Below, one piece after another: positions 23,385 through 31,019 of a stretch of DNA of 39,882 nucleotides. The stretch spans positions 1 to 39,882 of the forward strand of contig JAISYF010000173.1 in NCBI GenBank assembly GCA_031270065.1, in the 5' to 3' direction. Under the pieces are notes generated by a model, which made no database searches, was not told the origin of the DNA, and saw only the letters and a list, made by a program, of their open reading frames with translations. Within the stretch, counting starts at the first letter, position 1. Each line of letters opens with the position of its first letter. The position numbers and the translations under genes were made by a program. This stretch comes from Prevotellaceae bacterium. GTDB taxonomy: Bacteria; Bacteroidota; Bacteroidia; Bacteroidales; Paludibacteraceae.

Positions 23385-23507
23385 TTACTCTGCGATTCTT
23401 TTGTTTGATTCTTTATTATAAAAAATCACAAAGAAAATAATAAGCAAAAGCGCACTAACGGAAATACCGAGTACCGATGCAATATCTGTAAATAATTGTT
23501 CTATCAT
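23385..23507 (-). CDS. 40-aa single-pass membrane peptide between two regulators
   Basis: MIEQLFTDIASVLGISVSA, then the membrane segment LLLIIFFVIFYN, then a KESNKRIAE tail. Starts inside the stop codon of the 98-aa repressor gene (ATGA overlap), which supports real translation. Unknown role; a toxin-like or signalling peptide is possible. The hydrophobic segment followed by an Asn/Lys tail recalls the anchors of the structural genes further right, but is less Gly-rich. Confidence 0.6.
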   Translation of the reverse strand: MIEQLFTDIASVLGISVSALLLIIFFVIFYNKESNKRIAE

Positions 23508-23800
23508 TTTTTTTCTAAAATTTTGATGTATTTGTTTAAAGTTATTATTATTTCTTCTTTGTCAGCACACGCTTTGCAAATTTCCGATTTTGGCACATAT
23601 CTTTCAGGGTAAGTAATAATATCAATCACAGACACACCTAATTTATCTGCAATTTGTGATAATCTTTTAAAGGGAATATCGTTTGAACGATTAATATATT
23701 GAGAATAAGTATTCTGTTTTACTCCCAATAATTCCGCTAAAACGTCTTGATTCATACGCTTTTCTTTGCGGATTGCCTCAATATTTGCTAATATATTCAT
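23504..23800 (-). CDS. XRE-family repressor (CI-like)
   Basis: 98 aa. Residues about 5-65 are a classic helix-turn-helix: IEAIRKEKRMNQDVLAELLGVKQNTYSQYINRSNDIPFKRLSQIADKLGVSVIDII. The C-terminal ~30 residues (SEICKACADKEEIIITLNKYIKILEKK) form a helix with two Cys, probably for dimerisation or metal binding. Divergent from the 71-aa Cro-like gene across 157 bases of AT-rich DNA, as in a phage switch. Likely the lysogeny repressor of the right-hand element. Confidence 0.85.
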   Translation of the reverse strand: MNILANIEAIRKEKRMNQDVLAELLGVKQNTYSQYINRSNDIPFKRLSQIADKLGVSVIDIITYPERYVPKSEICKACADKEEIIITLNKYIKILEKK

Positions 23801-23957
23801 AATTTTTCAAAGTTAAATAATTGATTTTTAATTAGTTGTGATTTTTTTAAAAAAAATATCTGAAAATATTTTTTTTTATCGTAAATTTGTGATACTTTTG
23901 CAGTCTATTATTTAGACAAAAAAAAACAGTGTATAATAAATAATTTTAAAAAGAATT
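23801..23957. promoter_or_regulatory. Divergent control region of the right-hand element
   Basis: Separates the leftward repressor from the rightward 71-aa gene. On the plus strand a -7-like TACTTTTG occurs at about 23892-23899 (GATACTTTTGCAG). Runs of A and T (TTTTTTTAAAAAAAA near 23845-23860) and paired AATATTTTT elements could be operator sites; no unambiguous symmetric operator could be fixed by eye. Confidence 0.4.
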
Positions 23958-24173
23958 ATGAAACTAACTGACCAATGTATTGTTAGGATACGAAGAAATA
24001 GGAAGTTGCGCATCAAATTGATGTCTGATATACCTTTGTCGCGGTCTGGGTTGTATTTGCTTTTGAAGCAAAACAAAGAAAACAACAAATTGACGACTTT
24101 TTCCTCTTTGCAAATTATTTCTGCAATGGAAAAAATACAACTTGCGGATTTGATAGAAAAAAAATTATTTTAA
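23958..24173 (+). CDS. Small basic Cro-like protein, 71 aa
   Basis: MKLTDQCIVRIRRNRKLRIKLMSDIPLSRSGLYLLLKQNKENNKLTTFSSLQIISAMEKI: basic N-terminus, then a pattern compatible with a helix-turn-helix (PLSRSGLYLLLKQN), then a helix. No named family. First gene rightward from the switch region and 59 bases ahead of the replication gene, so a role as early regulator is reasonable. Confidence 0.6.
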   Translation: MKLTDQCIVRIRRNRKLRIKLMSDIPLSRSGLYLLLKQNKENNKLTTFSSLQIISAMEKIQLADLIEKKLF

Positions 24174-24232
24174 AAACGTAGGCGCGGTTACCTGTAAAAT
24201 TTACAAAATTAAATTCAAAAAGTTATGATTTT

Positions 24233-25564
24233 ATGTTATTTGTTGATAATATAGATTGGTTGCAAATTGCTTTTGAGAGTTCGGCGCATGCCGGGATAGA
24301 AAATCGGTTGTTTATGACACGCAATTTAGAATGTTCTACACCGATGTTTAATCGCGTGGAAGAGGTAATTTTTGACAATTCGTTATTATTTACCCCCGAA
24401 GAACATAAGCGATGGGATTGTGTAAGGTCCTCCGAGAACGGAGTAATTGGCGTATTATGCAGCGAATTACGCACTGACAAACTATTTCTGCCGAAAGATT
24501 ATTGCACTTTTAAATTTAAAAATCGTGCCTTATATGTTGTTTGTTCAGATAATGAAATGTTGATTATTAAAATTTTACGACAATTAGAAAACGATTTTTG
24601 TTTCAAAAAACACCATATAGTTAGATTGGACTTGTGCCGAGATTTTGAGAAATTTAAATATGGACTTTTGCCTGAAACATTTATACGCAATTTTTTTAAT
24701 GATAAAATTTATTTGGAGGGCAAAAAAGGACGTATTCCCAAAAGATTTAACGGCACAAAAATATATTACGAAGGCGCGGAATTGCAAGAACAGGTAACGC
24801 AAATTAACCAAAATGTAAAATCAAAGAAGTTTCAATATGAATTTGAAATAATTAGTAATGAAATTGACGGCAAAAATAGAATAAACACTTTGACTATTGG
24901 TAGTAAAAGTAGTTTAATTCAAAGGCAGTTATACAATAAGACAATAGAACAACAACGCGAGGAAAAGCCTTATTTAACTGAAATTCACGACAAAATAAAT
25001 TCGGACAGAAACAAGCGCGAAATTTGGCGTTTAGAGTTCAGATTAAAGGGCGCAATGCTAACTGTGGTAGATAATGAAATAAAAGCAAATAACAAAGAAA
25101 TATCAAACGAAATGCCCTTACAGATAGAAGATATTTGCAACGGTGCGCGAATCACTGCAATGATTGAATTTTTGATTGAAAATAAATTTACTTTTCGAGA
25201 GGCAGCAAATACACAGAACAAGGCGCGCGATTGGAAACGAATAGAACTCTTTGATGGACAAAGTTTAGACGGCAAAATAAAATTGAAAAGAATAGAAATT
25301 AAGAGTACGAGCAACCGCGCAAACAAAATATACATACGTGCGGAATACACTAATGACCAATCTTTGAGAAGTTACAAAGAATTTGAGAATATTATTAAAA
25401 GTAATTACGGTTATGAAATGTTAGAAATGTACAATAACTTCACAGAACTCAAACGCAAAATGTATGCGAATGAGTTTAATTTGACAAAATTTATAGAGGA
25501 AAAAGTAAAACCCTCTTTGGAGACTTATGTGCGAAATGAAGCATATAAGCGCAAAGGCGGTTAA
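24233..25564 (+). CDS. Replication initiator, rolling-circle type (Rep_trans-like)
   Basis: 443 aa, soluble, basic C-terminus. The block HHIVRLDLCRDFEKFKYG (about 126-143) matches the RxDxxxD motif of Rep_trans initiators (pT181-like nicking enzymes and their phage relatives); SSLIQRQLYNKTIEQQR (about 224-240) has the YxK pattern of the catalytic-Tyr region, and KREIWRLEFRLKGAML (about 262-277) the conserved WRxExRxKG strand. Function: site-specific nick at a double-strand origin to start rolling-circle replication. Bacteroidota phages and plasmids use such proteins. The SSB-like gene follows by 34 bases, which fits a replication module. The origin was not identified. Confidence 0.78.
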   Translation: MLFVDNIDWLQIAFESSAHAGIENRLFMTRNLECSTPMFNRVEEVIFDNSLLFTPEEHKRWDCVRSSENGVIGVLCSELRTDKLFLPKDYCTFKFKNRALYVVCSDNEMLIIKILRQLENDFCFKKHHIVRLDLCRDFEKFKYGLLPETFIRNFFNDKIYLEGKKGRIPKRFNGTKIYYEGAELQEQVTQINQNVKSKKFQYEFEIISNEIDGKNRINTLTIGSKSSLIQRQLYNKTIEQQREEKPYLTEIHDKINSDRNKREIWRLEFRLKGAMLTVVDNEIKANNKEISNEMPLQIEDICNGARITAMIEFLIENKFTFREAANTQNKARDWKRIELFDGQSLDGKIKLKRIEIKSTSNRANKIYIRAEYTNDQSLRSYKEFENIIKSNYGYEMLEMYNNFTELKRKMYANEFNLTKFIEEKVKPSLETYVRNEAYKRKGG

Positions 25565-25598
25565 TAAATAATTAATAACTAAATAATTTTATTATTTT

Positions 25599-25922
25599 AT
25601 GCAGAATTTATCTTTAAATTTATGTGTTTCGGATATTCCGAAGCAGTTTGTCCGCAAGGGCAAAAATGGCAAATTCTATGTAAATTTGCTTGTAGTGCAA
25701 CGTAAAGAAATTGACCATTTCGGAAATACTCACACGGTTAAAATATCAAAGACCGCAGAGGAATTGCAGCTTGATACTGCAAATGTTTATGTAGGTAGTG
25801 GTAAAGTTTTTGAAATAAAAGAGACCACAGCCGACAAAGTTAGTCCGGAAGAATTACCGGAATTTATGCGCGATGCAGTTTCATCAGACGCACCCGAACC
25901 AATAAAGGAAGTTCCTTTTTAA
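25599..25922 (+). CDS. Putative single-stranded DNA-binding protein
   Basis: 107 aa. A beta-rich first part (LSLNLCVSDIPKQFVRKGKNGKFYVNLLVVQRKEI, HFGNTHTVKISK) has the look of an OB-fold single-strand binder from ssDNA phages and Bacteroidota plasmids. The C-terminus is acidic and ends DAPEPIKEVPF, like the protein-interaction tip of SSB (DDxIPF). Directly behind the Rep gene. It would coat displaced strands during rolling-circle replication. The family is inferred from pattern and context. Confidence 0.65.
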   Translation: MQNLSLNLCVSDIPKQFVRKGKNGKFYVNLLVVQRKEIDHFGNTHTVKISKTAEELQLDTANVYVGSGKVFEIKETTADKVSPEELPEFMRDAVSSDAPEPIKEVPF

Positions 25923-25939
25923 GAAAAAACGCACTTAAA

Positions 25940-26321
25940 ATGAAAAAATTTGATATTACAAAATTTTATCCTTGTGTTGAATACTATAAGGCATCTTTTG
26001 GAAGACAAAAGAAGCATAGATGCCATTGACGCCGCTATGCGATACGCCAACGGCGATATGACAAGAGTTGAGTTAGATAAGTATGTTGCTGCTGCTTATA
26101 CTGCGTATGTTGCTTCTGATGCTGCTTATGCTGTTTCTGTTTTTGATGCTGATGATATTTATCTTGATGTTGCTCGTGCTGCTACTGTTTCTGCTGCTGT
26201 TTCTGCTGCTGTTTCTGCTGCTGCTGATGCTTATAATATTGCTTATAATTCCAACTGCAAAGCAACTGCCAACATTTGCAGGGAGATTTTAACCACAACA
26301 GTTCTTGAAATAATAAATTAA
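25940..26321 (+). pseudogene. Ala-rich repeat protein split by a frameshift
   Basis: Frame one from ATG 25940 reads MKKFDITKFYPCVEYYKASF and then ends HRCH-stop. The other frame (open from 25950) carries EDKRSIDAIDAAMRYANGDMTRVELDKYVAAAYTAYVASDAAY, then Ala/Val/Ser repeats and the end CKATANICREILTTTVLEIIN. Removing one G near 25999-26005 (TTTTGGAAG) joins both into about 126 aa, a protein type widespread in Bacteroidota phages with long alternating Ala repeats and a final CREIL helix. The DNA repeat is GCTGCTGTTTCT-like. Cause: mutation, sequencing error or programmed +1 shift. Role unknown; such proteins are sometimes listed as putative immunity proteins. Confidence 0.7.
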
Positions 26322-26400
26322 CAACAGCGGGGTCAAAATTGAAATTGTGAATTACTTTCAAAATTTATGTTACTTGTCTTTTTAACGGACAGGGCGCGGG

Positions 26401-26437
26401 TGTAACTTGTTGGAAATTAACAAGTTACATTTTTTTT
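26401..26437 (+). terminator. Rho-independent terminator of the replication module
   Basis: TGTAACTTGTT (26401-26411) and AACAAGTTACA (26419-26429) form a perfect 11-bp stem with a 7-base loop, followed by eight T. It ends the Rep/SSB/Ala-rich transcript before the RNA gene at 26493. Confidence 0.9.
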
Positions 26438-26457
26438 AAAAAAAACATTCAAAAATA

Positions 26458-26487
26458 TTTGTATATTAAATTTTTTTTGTATCTTTG
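26458..26487 (+). promoter_or_regulatory. Bacteroidota promoter of the structured RNA
   Basis: TTTG (26458-26461), 18-base spacer, TATCTTTG (26480-26487). The predicted start, about 26492-26495, coincides with the first base of the outer stem of the RNA at 26493. Confidence 0.75.
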
Positions 26488-26492
26488 CGCCG

Positions 26493-26630
26493 TTATTTGA
26501 AACGGAAACGGGCAACGCAGGGGTGCGACCCGTCAGGGATAAAATAACCAACAGAGGCAGAATTTAACTTTGTGAATATGCACAACGCGGTATAGAACGC
26601 TTGTGCACTATTTTTTTTGTCAATATAAGT
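26493..26630 (+). ncRNA. Structured small RNA of unknown family, copy 1
   Basis: Outer stem GTTATTT (26493-26499) with AAATAAC (about 26542-26548). Inside: conserved GGAAAC, stem GGG/CCC, a 4-by-2 internal loop, stem GCA/TGC and a GGGG tetraloop, then GTCAGGGAT. The downstream part ends with GCACAA...TTGTGC (26580-26606) followed by TATTTTTTTT, an intrinsic terminator. The RNA would be about 130 nt. The core sequence and fold recur at 39822-39882 with compensatory changes. Not tRNA, tmRNA, RNase P, SRP or a riboswitch that I know. No coding frame. Confidence 0.65.
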
Positions 26631-26999
26631 TCCATTTCCAAAAACAGACAAATGCGCTTAAAACGGCTCTAAAAGCCTCATTCACCTGCCTGTTTGCAAA
26701 TGCCTCAAAAACCCCTCAAACAAACTATAAAAATGATTAAAAAACAATCAAAGTAAAATAGACAGCGTAAAGTAACACGCTGTTTTTCAATACATATAAG
26801 TTGTGAAAATAACGCTGTTATATAATACATAAAAAAGTTAGTTAAATATTTAATTTACAGTACTTTATGTTGCAAAAAATCTGTTTTAAAAAAAACAGAT
26901 AAATCTACAAAAGATTTTGTTAGATTTTGACACTTGTTTTGTTTATTTTTTTTACTTACTTTTGCAAAAATTAATTACTAACTAAATAATTTGTTTCGT
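26631..26999. other. Non-coding stretch with a second hairpin
   Basis: No gene seen. ACAGCGT (26762-26768) and ACGCTGT (26777-26783) with a following T run look like a terminator, although no gene ends just before it. A related GCTGTT sequence recurs at 26821. A -7-like TACTTTTG is at about 26957-26964, shortly before the lipoprotein gene (ACTTACTTTTGCAAAA), with TTTG at 26938-26941 as its partner. Confidence 0.5.
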
Positions 27000-27383
27000 A
27001 TGAAAAAATTAATCTTATTATTATTCCTTGCGCCCATTTTATTTACAGGCTGCGGTAACGAAGAACCAGTACCAAAGAGAACACAACCTTTAAAAGTTTC
27101 TTTTTCTTACACAATTCAAAATTATGATGTAGAATTAAAATCTACATCAACGGGCAATGCTCCTTTAAAATATCAATGGTTTGTTACGTTGGAACACAAT
27201 AGAATTGCACCTTTTGGCAGTCCGATTGATATTATTATTGACGATACGCCAAACAACTGGACAAACAACAAAAATGTATCATTCACTTTGACAGGCGGTG
27301 GAAAATTAGAAATGACTTTATTTGTAATGGACGGCGTTACTGGTTATATTGATTCTTATAGTAAGTCAATAACCATAGAGTAA
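27000..27383 (+). CDS. Small lipoprotein with Ig/PKD-like domain
   Basis: 127 aa from ATG 27000 (an upstream TTG is possible but gives a poor signal peptide). Lipoprotein signal MKKLILLLFLAPILFTGC with lipidated Cys18 and a following GNEE. The rest is beta-rich: VSFSYTIQNYDVELKSTSTGNAPLKYQWFVTLE, KNVSFTLTGGGKLEMTLFVMDG, a pattern of PKD or Ig-like folds. A lipoprotein produced from a prophage-like element could alter the host surface, for instance blocking superinfection by related viruses; this is inference. Followed by a terminator at 27421, so it is a single-gene unit. Confidence 0.75.
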   Translation: MKKLILLLFLAPILFTGCGNEEPVPKRTQPLKVSFSYTIQNYDVELKSTSTGNAPLKYQWFVTLEHNRIAPFGSPIDIIIDDTPNNWTNNKNVSFTLTGGGKLEMTLFVMDGVTGYIDSYSKSITIE

Positions 27384-27420
27384 AGTGCAATGTATTTGCA
27401 CCGTTATTGCAGCGTGATTG

Positions 27421-27449
27421 CAGCGTGATTTTTTCACGCTGTTTTTTTT
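27421..27449 (+). terminator. Rho-independent terminator of the lipoprotein gene
   Basis: CAGCGTG (27421-27427) pairs with CACGCTG (27435-27441) and is followed by eight T. An extra upstream copy of TTGCAGCGTGA (27407-27417) could pair instead. Confidence 0.85.
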
Positions 27450-27491
27450 ATTGCAAATATATTTGTATCTTTGCCGAAATTTTATTTAACA

Positions 27492-27683
27492 ATGAAAATA
27501 GAAATAAAATCAAAAATTAGAATTAAAGATGTACAGTTGTTCGTTCCTAATTTGCACACTACAAGTGCTTGGGATTTGATAAATACGGCAAGAAGGGAAC
27601 TTAATATTGTAAAACCACAATTTCTTACTATTGAAAGATTTTGTGAATTTTACAATATTAAAATTTCGGATTTTTCAAAATAA
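27492..27683 (+). CDS. Hypothetical 63-aa protein with helix-turn-helix-like end
   Basis: Start at ATG 27492, after a -7 element TATCTTTG (27466-27473). KIEIKSKIRIKDVQLFVPNLHTTSAWDLINTARRELNIVKPQFLTIERFCEFYNIKISDF: the last 20 residues (LTIERFCEFYNIKISDFSK) resemble the N-terminal helix-turn-helix of excisionase or MerR-like proteins. Soluble. Located just before the structural gene promoter, so it may regulate that operon. No named family. Confidence 0.55.
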   Translation: MKIEIKSKIRIKDVQLFVPNLHTTSAWDLINTARRELNIVKPQFLTIERFCEFYNIKISDFSK

Positions 27684-27697
27684 AAGTTAAAATAAGA

Positions 27698-27726
27698 TTG
27701 TACAAATAAATTATTATTTAATTTTG
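27698..27726 (+). promoter_or_regulatory. Promoter of the structural gene cluster, giving an almost leaderless mRNA
   Basis: TTG (27698-27700), 18 bases, TAATTTTG (27719-27726). The ATG of the next gene is only 5 bases further on (27732), about where transcription should start, so the first message would have virtually no leader. Confidence 0.65.
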
Positions 27727-27731
27727 CACTA

Positions 27732-28394
27732 ATGAAAGATAGTACTTTAATATTGGGCGGTTTAGGCTTGTTGTGGCTATTTAATAAAGGAAAGAAACTT
27801 TATAACAACCTCAATAATTTGCGTTTTGGTTTGGATGGTTTGCATATTGTAAATTTTGATAGCACCGCGCAAACAATCCTTTTAAACATTGATTTTAAGA
27901 TATTTAATCCGTACAATATTACATTGATGTTTTATGAGATAGACGCACAAATATTTTTCAATGATAAAGCAGTTGGGAATATTAAAAGCGCGGTCAATAG
28001 ATATATTTATGCCAATAGCACAAGTATCATTCCGATGTCTATAACTCTAAATTACAGCGATTTAGGAACGGAACTTTGGGAACATATTACAAGCGGAGGA
28101 CGAATTGACGATTGGCGAATTAATATAAAAGGGACTGTAAATGTACAAAATATAAACATACCTTTGGCACTGCAATTTATCTTCCAAGATTTTGTCAGCG
28201 GCACAGAACACGCTGTAAGAACTGTTGACAAAGCAGAAATTTTACATAAATTGATTGATTTAGGATTGACCGAGAAACAGGCAAAAAATGCGATGGAAGA
28301 AAACTATTTGCAGGTTTTGTCTGAGAAAAGGCAATCGGAAACGGACAAAATCGCAAAGGAAATTTTTACACGCTGGCAACTTATGATGTTTTAA
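27732..28394 (+). CDS. Membrane-anchored LEA14/WHy-type domain protein
   Basis: 220 aa. The N-terminus MKDSTLILGGLGLLWLFNKG is a membrane segment followed by KKLYNN, of the same kind as the C-terminal anchors of neighbouring proteins. Residues about 35-150 form an LEA type 2 / WHy-like beta-sandwich: NLRFGLDGLHIVNFDSTAQTILLNIDFKIFNPYNITLMFYEIDAQIFFNDKAVGNI. This domain family is known from plant stress proteins and bacterial or phage lipoproteins. The C-terminus (about 170-220) has a LTEKQAKNAMEENYLQ helix pair. First gene of the structural operon, 3 bases before the transglutaminase-like gene. A virion membrane protein is plausible. Confidence 0.68.
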   Translation: MKDSTLILGGLGLLWLFNKGKKLYNNLNNLRFGLDGLHIVNFDSTAQTILLNIDFKIFNPYNITLMFYEIDAQIFFNDKAVGNIKSAVNRYIYANSTSIIPMSITLNYSDLGTELWEHITSGGRIDDWRINIKGTVNVQNINIPLALQFIFQDFVSGTEHAVRTVDKAEILHKLIDLGLTEKQAKNAMEENYLQVLSEKRQSETDKIAKEIFTRWQLMMF

Positions 28395-28397
28395 TTT

Positions 28398-29960
28398 ATG
28401 GCGCGTTTTATTGCAGAAAATAAAGACAATTTCAAAAAGAAAGGTATTACAAAAGATATTATCACGCAGGTAATTAATACCTTTAAAAAGGACTATTTGC
28501 AATGTGTAGACGTTGCAAAGGAACTGCAAGGCAAAAGTAATATTGAGACTTATGAAAATATATTTAATTACGTTCTTAAACATGTTGAATATGTAGCAGA
28601 CCCGCAAGGCGTGCAATGGATTAAAACCCCCGCGCGACTGATTACAGACGGCAAAGGCGATTGTAAAAGTATGGCAATTTTTATCGCAAGTTGTTTGCGC
28701 TGTCTGGGAATAGATGCTTATTTTCGGTTTGTGTCCTTTGGCAAAAGCAAAACGCCTACACACGTCTATATTGTAACTTACGACAATATAATAATAGACC
28801 CTGTGGAGCGCGTAAATGGACAACCAAAATTCAACTATGCACAAGAATATAATACTAAAATAGAGATAATGAATACTACAAATATATATGAATTAAGAGG
28901 GATTGGCAGTAATGAAACGACAACGATTGATTACACACCCTACACTGGCGCAAAGAGTTTTTTAGAGAATTCTATTGCCGAGAATTATTTGTGTAGCGAA
29001 ATTGATTATCTTACAACGCTTTTAACCATAGAGCCGACAGCCGAGAATTTTAATCAGTGCGATGCAATGGCACTTTCATTATATTTATTACAAAATGGTT
29101 ACGATAACGAGAAAGGCGGTTTGATTTTGCAAAAAATGAAAGACGAAGGACATTTTAATTATTTGAGTATCAACGAGAAAGAGCGCGTGGTACATTTAGA
29201 TAAATTGTTTGAAACAGCAAGAAATGTTGATATTTTAGATTTTAAAATTGGCGCAGATACAGAAGTTGCTATTTGGTATAATGATATTTTGAAACAAAAT
29301 GTAATTGAAGGGCGGAACCAAGAGGGAATTGAAGAATATGAAAAATTAGTTGGTGAAAATAAAATTGGAATTACAACAAAGCAAAAAAATGAATTAATCG
29401 CAAAAATGAAAGAGTCAGGTTGGGGCTTTTGTTACATTTTGGCTAATCCGATGTGGATTGTTAAGCAGTCGGAGAAATACCCGGAAATGCAACGTAAATT
29501 ACAAAATGAAAATGGATTGTTCATGCAATGGTACACGTCCTTAACAAAATATTTTACACAGCAAACAATATTGAATTATTTAAAGGATGGATTTATAAAG
29601 CAGACAAATCAGACGCCCGAGAATTACATTTTAGCGGGTATTAAAAAGGGAGAATTACCCTCTGCCCCAAATATTGGTATAGCAGCATCTGTTGTAGCCG
29701 CAATTATAGCAGCGGTAGCAGCGGTAGTAACAACTGTCTTAAATATGATTATTGCATTAATTCAAAAATCAATGCAAAGTCCGACCAACTACCCAAACGA
29801 TATTCCACCGAACAATGATGATTATTTAAGTGCCGAAGATTTAAAAGGTGATAGTGGTAGCGGAAGCGGAACAACAGACGAAAAGAAGAGCAGTTTATTA
29901 CCTATTTTATTAATTGGAGGTTTAATTTTTTTAACAAAAAATAATGAGTACGAAAGATAA
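28398..29960 (+). CDS. Transglutaminase-fold enzyme with C-terminal membrane anchor
   Basis: 520 aa. Residues about 50-140 are a transglutaminase-like (papain-like) domain: Cys89 in DGKGDCKSMAIFIASCL, His122 in TPTHVYIVTY and Asp134 in IIIDPVERV form the expected catalytic triad. Such enzymes cut or cross-link peptides. The middle (150-420) is helical. Two membrane-type segments follow: about 425-460 (IGIAASVVAAIIAAVAAVVTTVLNMIIAL) and the extreme C-terminus LLPILLIGGLIFLTKNNEYER. A linker of Gly/Ser (GDSGSGSGTTDEKK) precedes the last one. The next gene overlaps by 17 bases. Possible roles: maturation protease of virion proteins, or wall-peptide cleavage during entry. Not seen in normal tailed phages in this form. 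Confidence 0.75.
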   Translation: MARFIAENKDNFKKKGITKDIITQVINTFKKDYLQCVDVAKELQGKSNIETYENIFNYVLKHVEYVADPQGVQWIKTPARLITDGKGDCKSMAIFIASCLRCLGIDAYFRFVSFGKSKTPTHVYIVTYDNIIIDPVERVNGQPKFNYAQEYNTKIEIMNTTNIYELRGIGSNETTTIDYTPYTGAKSFLENSIAENYLCSEIDYLTTLLTIEPTAENFNQCDAMALSLYLLQNGYDNEKGGLILQKMKDEGHFNYLSINEKERVVHLDKLFETARNVDILDFKIGADTEVAIWYNDILKQNVIEGRNQEGIEEYEKLVGENKIGITTKQKNELIAKMKESGWGFCYILANPMWIVKQSEKYPEMQRKLQNENGLFMQWYTSLTKYFTQQTILNYLKDGFIKQTNQTPENYILAGIKKGELPSAPNIGIAASVVAAIIAAVAAVVTTVLNMIIALIQKSMQSPTNYPNDIPPNNDDYLSAEDLKGDSGSGSGTTDEKKSSLLPILLIGGLIFLTKNNEYER

Positions 29961-30723
29961 AATTATAAAATATTTTAAGGACAATGCAGGCAGTTATGTA
30001 TATATTTTTATATTGGACGATGCCGCGCCACTATTTAATAAAGATATTCAACAAAAACGTTTGAATCAGATTGAGTATGTAATTCAATCCGCTCAATTAA
30101 GTTCTTTGAGTTACAATGATATTGCGACTGTTATTTCTGGAAAAATAAAATCGAAGTACGGCAAAACGCCGATGGAGTGTTTAAAATTATTGGCACAAGG
30201 AATTACCGTATATGCAACAGATGGCAGCAAAATAGGTAGCGTTGGCATTGGTGCAACGTCAATTAATGCACAGACAGGATTACCGAACAATTACAAAGGT
30301 ACATTTGACAACGACACCACCACAGATGGCAGATATAGCAGAATTATTGATTGTGAGAAAGATACTGTTTTAAATATTGTTGACAATAAAACCGGAAATA
30401 TTTTGTCTACGTATAATCAACAAACTAATACATATTCTGGTGGTGGTCAAAGTTCGGAATGGTGGACAATTCTACAATCTTGTTTGCCTGCAATTATGAG
30501 TTTATTAGAGTGGCTGGGCAATTTGCTTTTGGGTAAAAATGCAACAGGAATGAACACAGGCGCAAGACAAGGAGACGGATGGGGAAGTAAAGACGGACAG
30601 TCTGACAAGTGGAATAACGGCAATAAATCAACAATGGATTTGACTACAATATTACTTGTTGGTGGTATTGCTTATTTAGCACTCAAAGATAACGGAAAGA
30701 AAAATATTATCCTTGAGTACTAA
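29944..30723 (+). CDS. Tail-anchored membrane protein, 259 aa
   Basis: N-terminal half is soluble and helical (TKDKIIKYFKDNAGSYVYIFILDD); the middle has polar beta-like repeats (IDCEKDTVLNIVDNKTGNILSTYNQQTNTY); a hydrophobic stretch WWTILQSCLPAIMSLLEWLGNLLLG lies near 176-200; a Gly/Asn linker leads to the terminal anchor TTILLVGGIAYLALKDNGKKN. Same architecture (soluble domain, Gly-rich linker, terminal anchor) as the preceding enzyme. No family recognised. Ends IILEY, as does the coiled-coil protein at 33786; possibly chance. Confidence 0.65.
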   Translation: MSTKDKIIKYFKDNAGSYVYIFILDDAAPLFNKDIQQKRLNQIEYVIQSAQLSSLSYNDIATVISGKIKSKYGKTPMECLKLLAQGITVYATDGSKIGSVGIGATSINAQTGLPNNYKGTFDNDTTTDGRYSRIIDCEKDTVLNIVDNKTGNILSTYNQQTNTYSGGGQSSEWWTILQSCLPAIMSLLEWLGNLLLGKNATGMNTGARQGDGWGSKDGQSDKWNNGNKSTMDLTTILLVGGIAYLALKDNGKKNIILEY

Positions 30724-30810
30724 ATAAGCATCGTAAGCACTGACATTGAAGCAAAATATCTTTGCTTTGGTTGTTACAAAATAATTATTAACAAAATCAA
30801 ACATTTAACA

Positions 30811-30993
30811 ATGGCAAAATTAAAAATGTTGAAGTACCCACGCAAGCCGAAAACAATGGCGAGCGTTGCGTCCAAAGAAAAATATTTGGTACGCTGTAAG
30901 GAAATTGACAAGGAAAATGGACGAAGAAAATCAGAAAACAAGAAGTCCGAGGATTTGTCAAAAAAGATTGCTGGACTTAAACCAGTAAGGTAA
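30811..30993 (+). CDS. Small, strongly basic protein, 60 aa
   Basis: MAKLKMLKYPRKPKTMASVASKEKYLVRCKEIDKENGRRKSENKKSEDLSKKIAGLKPVR: about one third Lys or Arg, no hydrophobic core. Typical of DNA- or RNA-condensing minor virion proteins. Tightly spaced (26 bases) before a Gly/Ala-rich membrane-type protein and the capsid candidate. A -7-like TATCTTTG occurs upstream at 30757-30764. Confidence 0.6.
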   Translation: MAKLKMLKYPRKPKTMASVASKEKYLVRCKEIDKENGRRKSENKKSEDLSKKIAGLKPVR

Positions 30994-31019
30994 GAACTTT
31001 TAAATTAAATTTTTAAAAA

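Noticed and set aside
26493-26630. tmRNA, 6S, RNase P or hammerhead ribozyme
   Set aside because: Lacks the tRNA-like ends, the 6S central bubble, the RNase P conserved blocks and the CTGATGA core respectively, although GAAAC is present.
28260-28844. Leftward open frame of 194 codons opposite the transglutaminase-like gene
   Set aside because: Lies against the catalytic region on the other strand; Cys/Phe-rich shadow.
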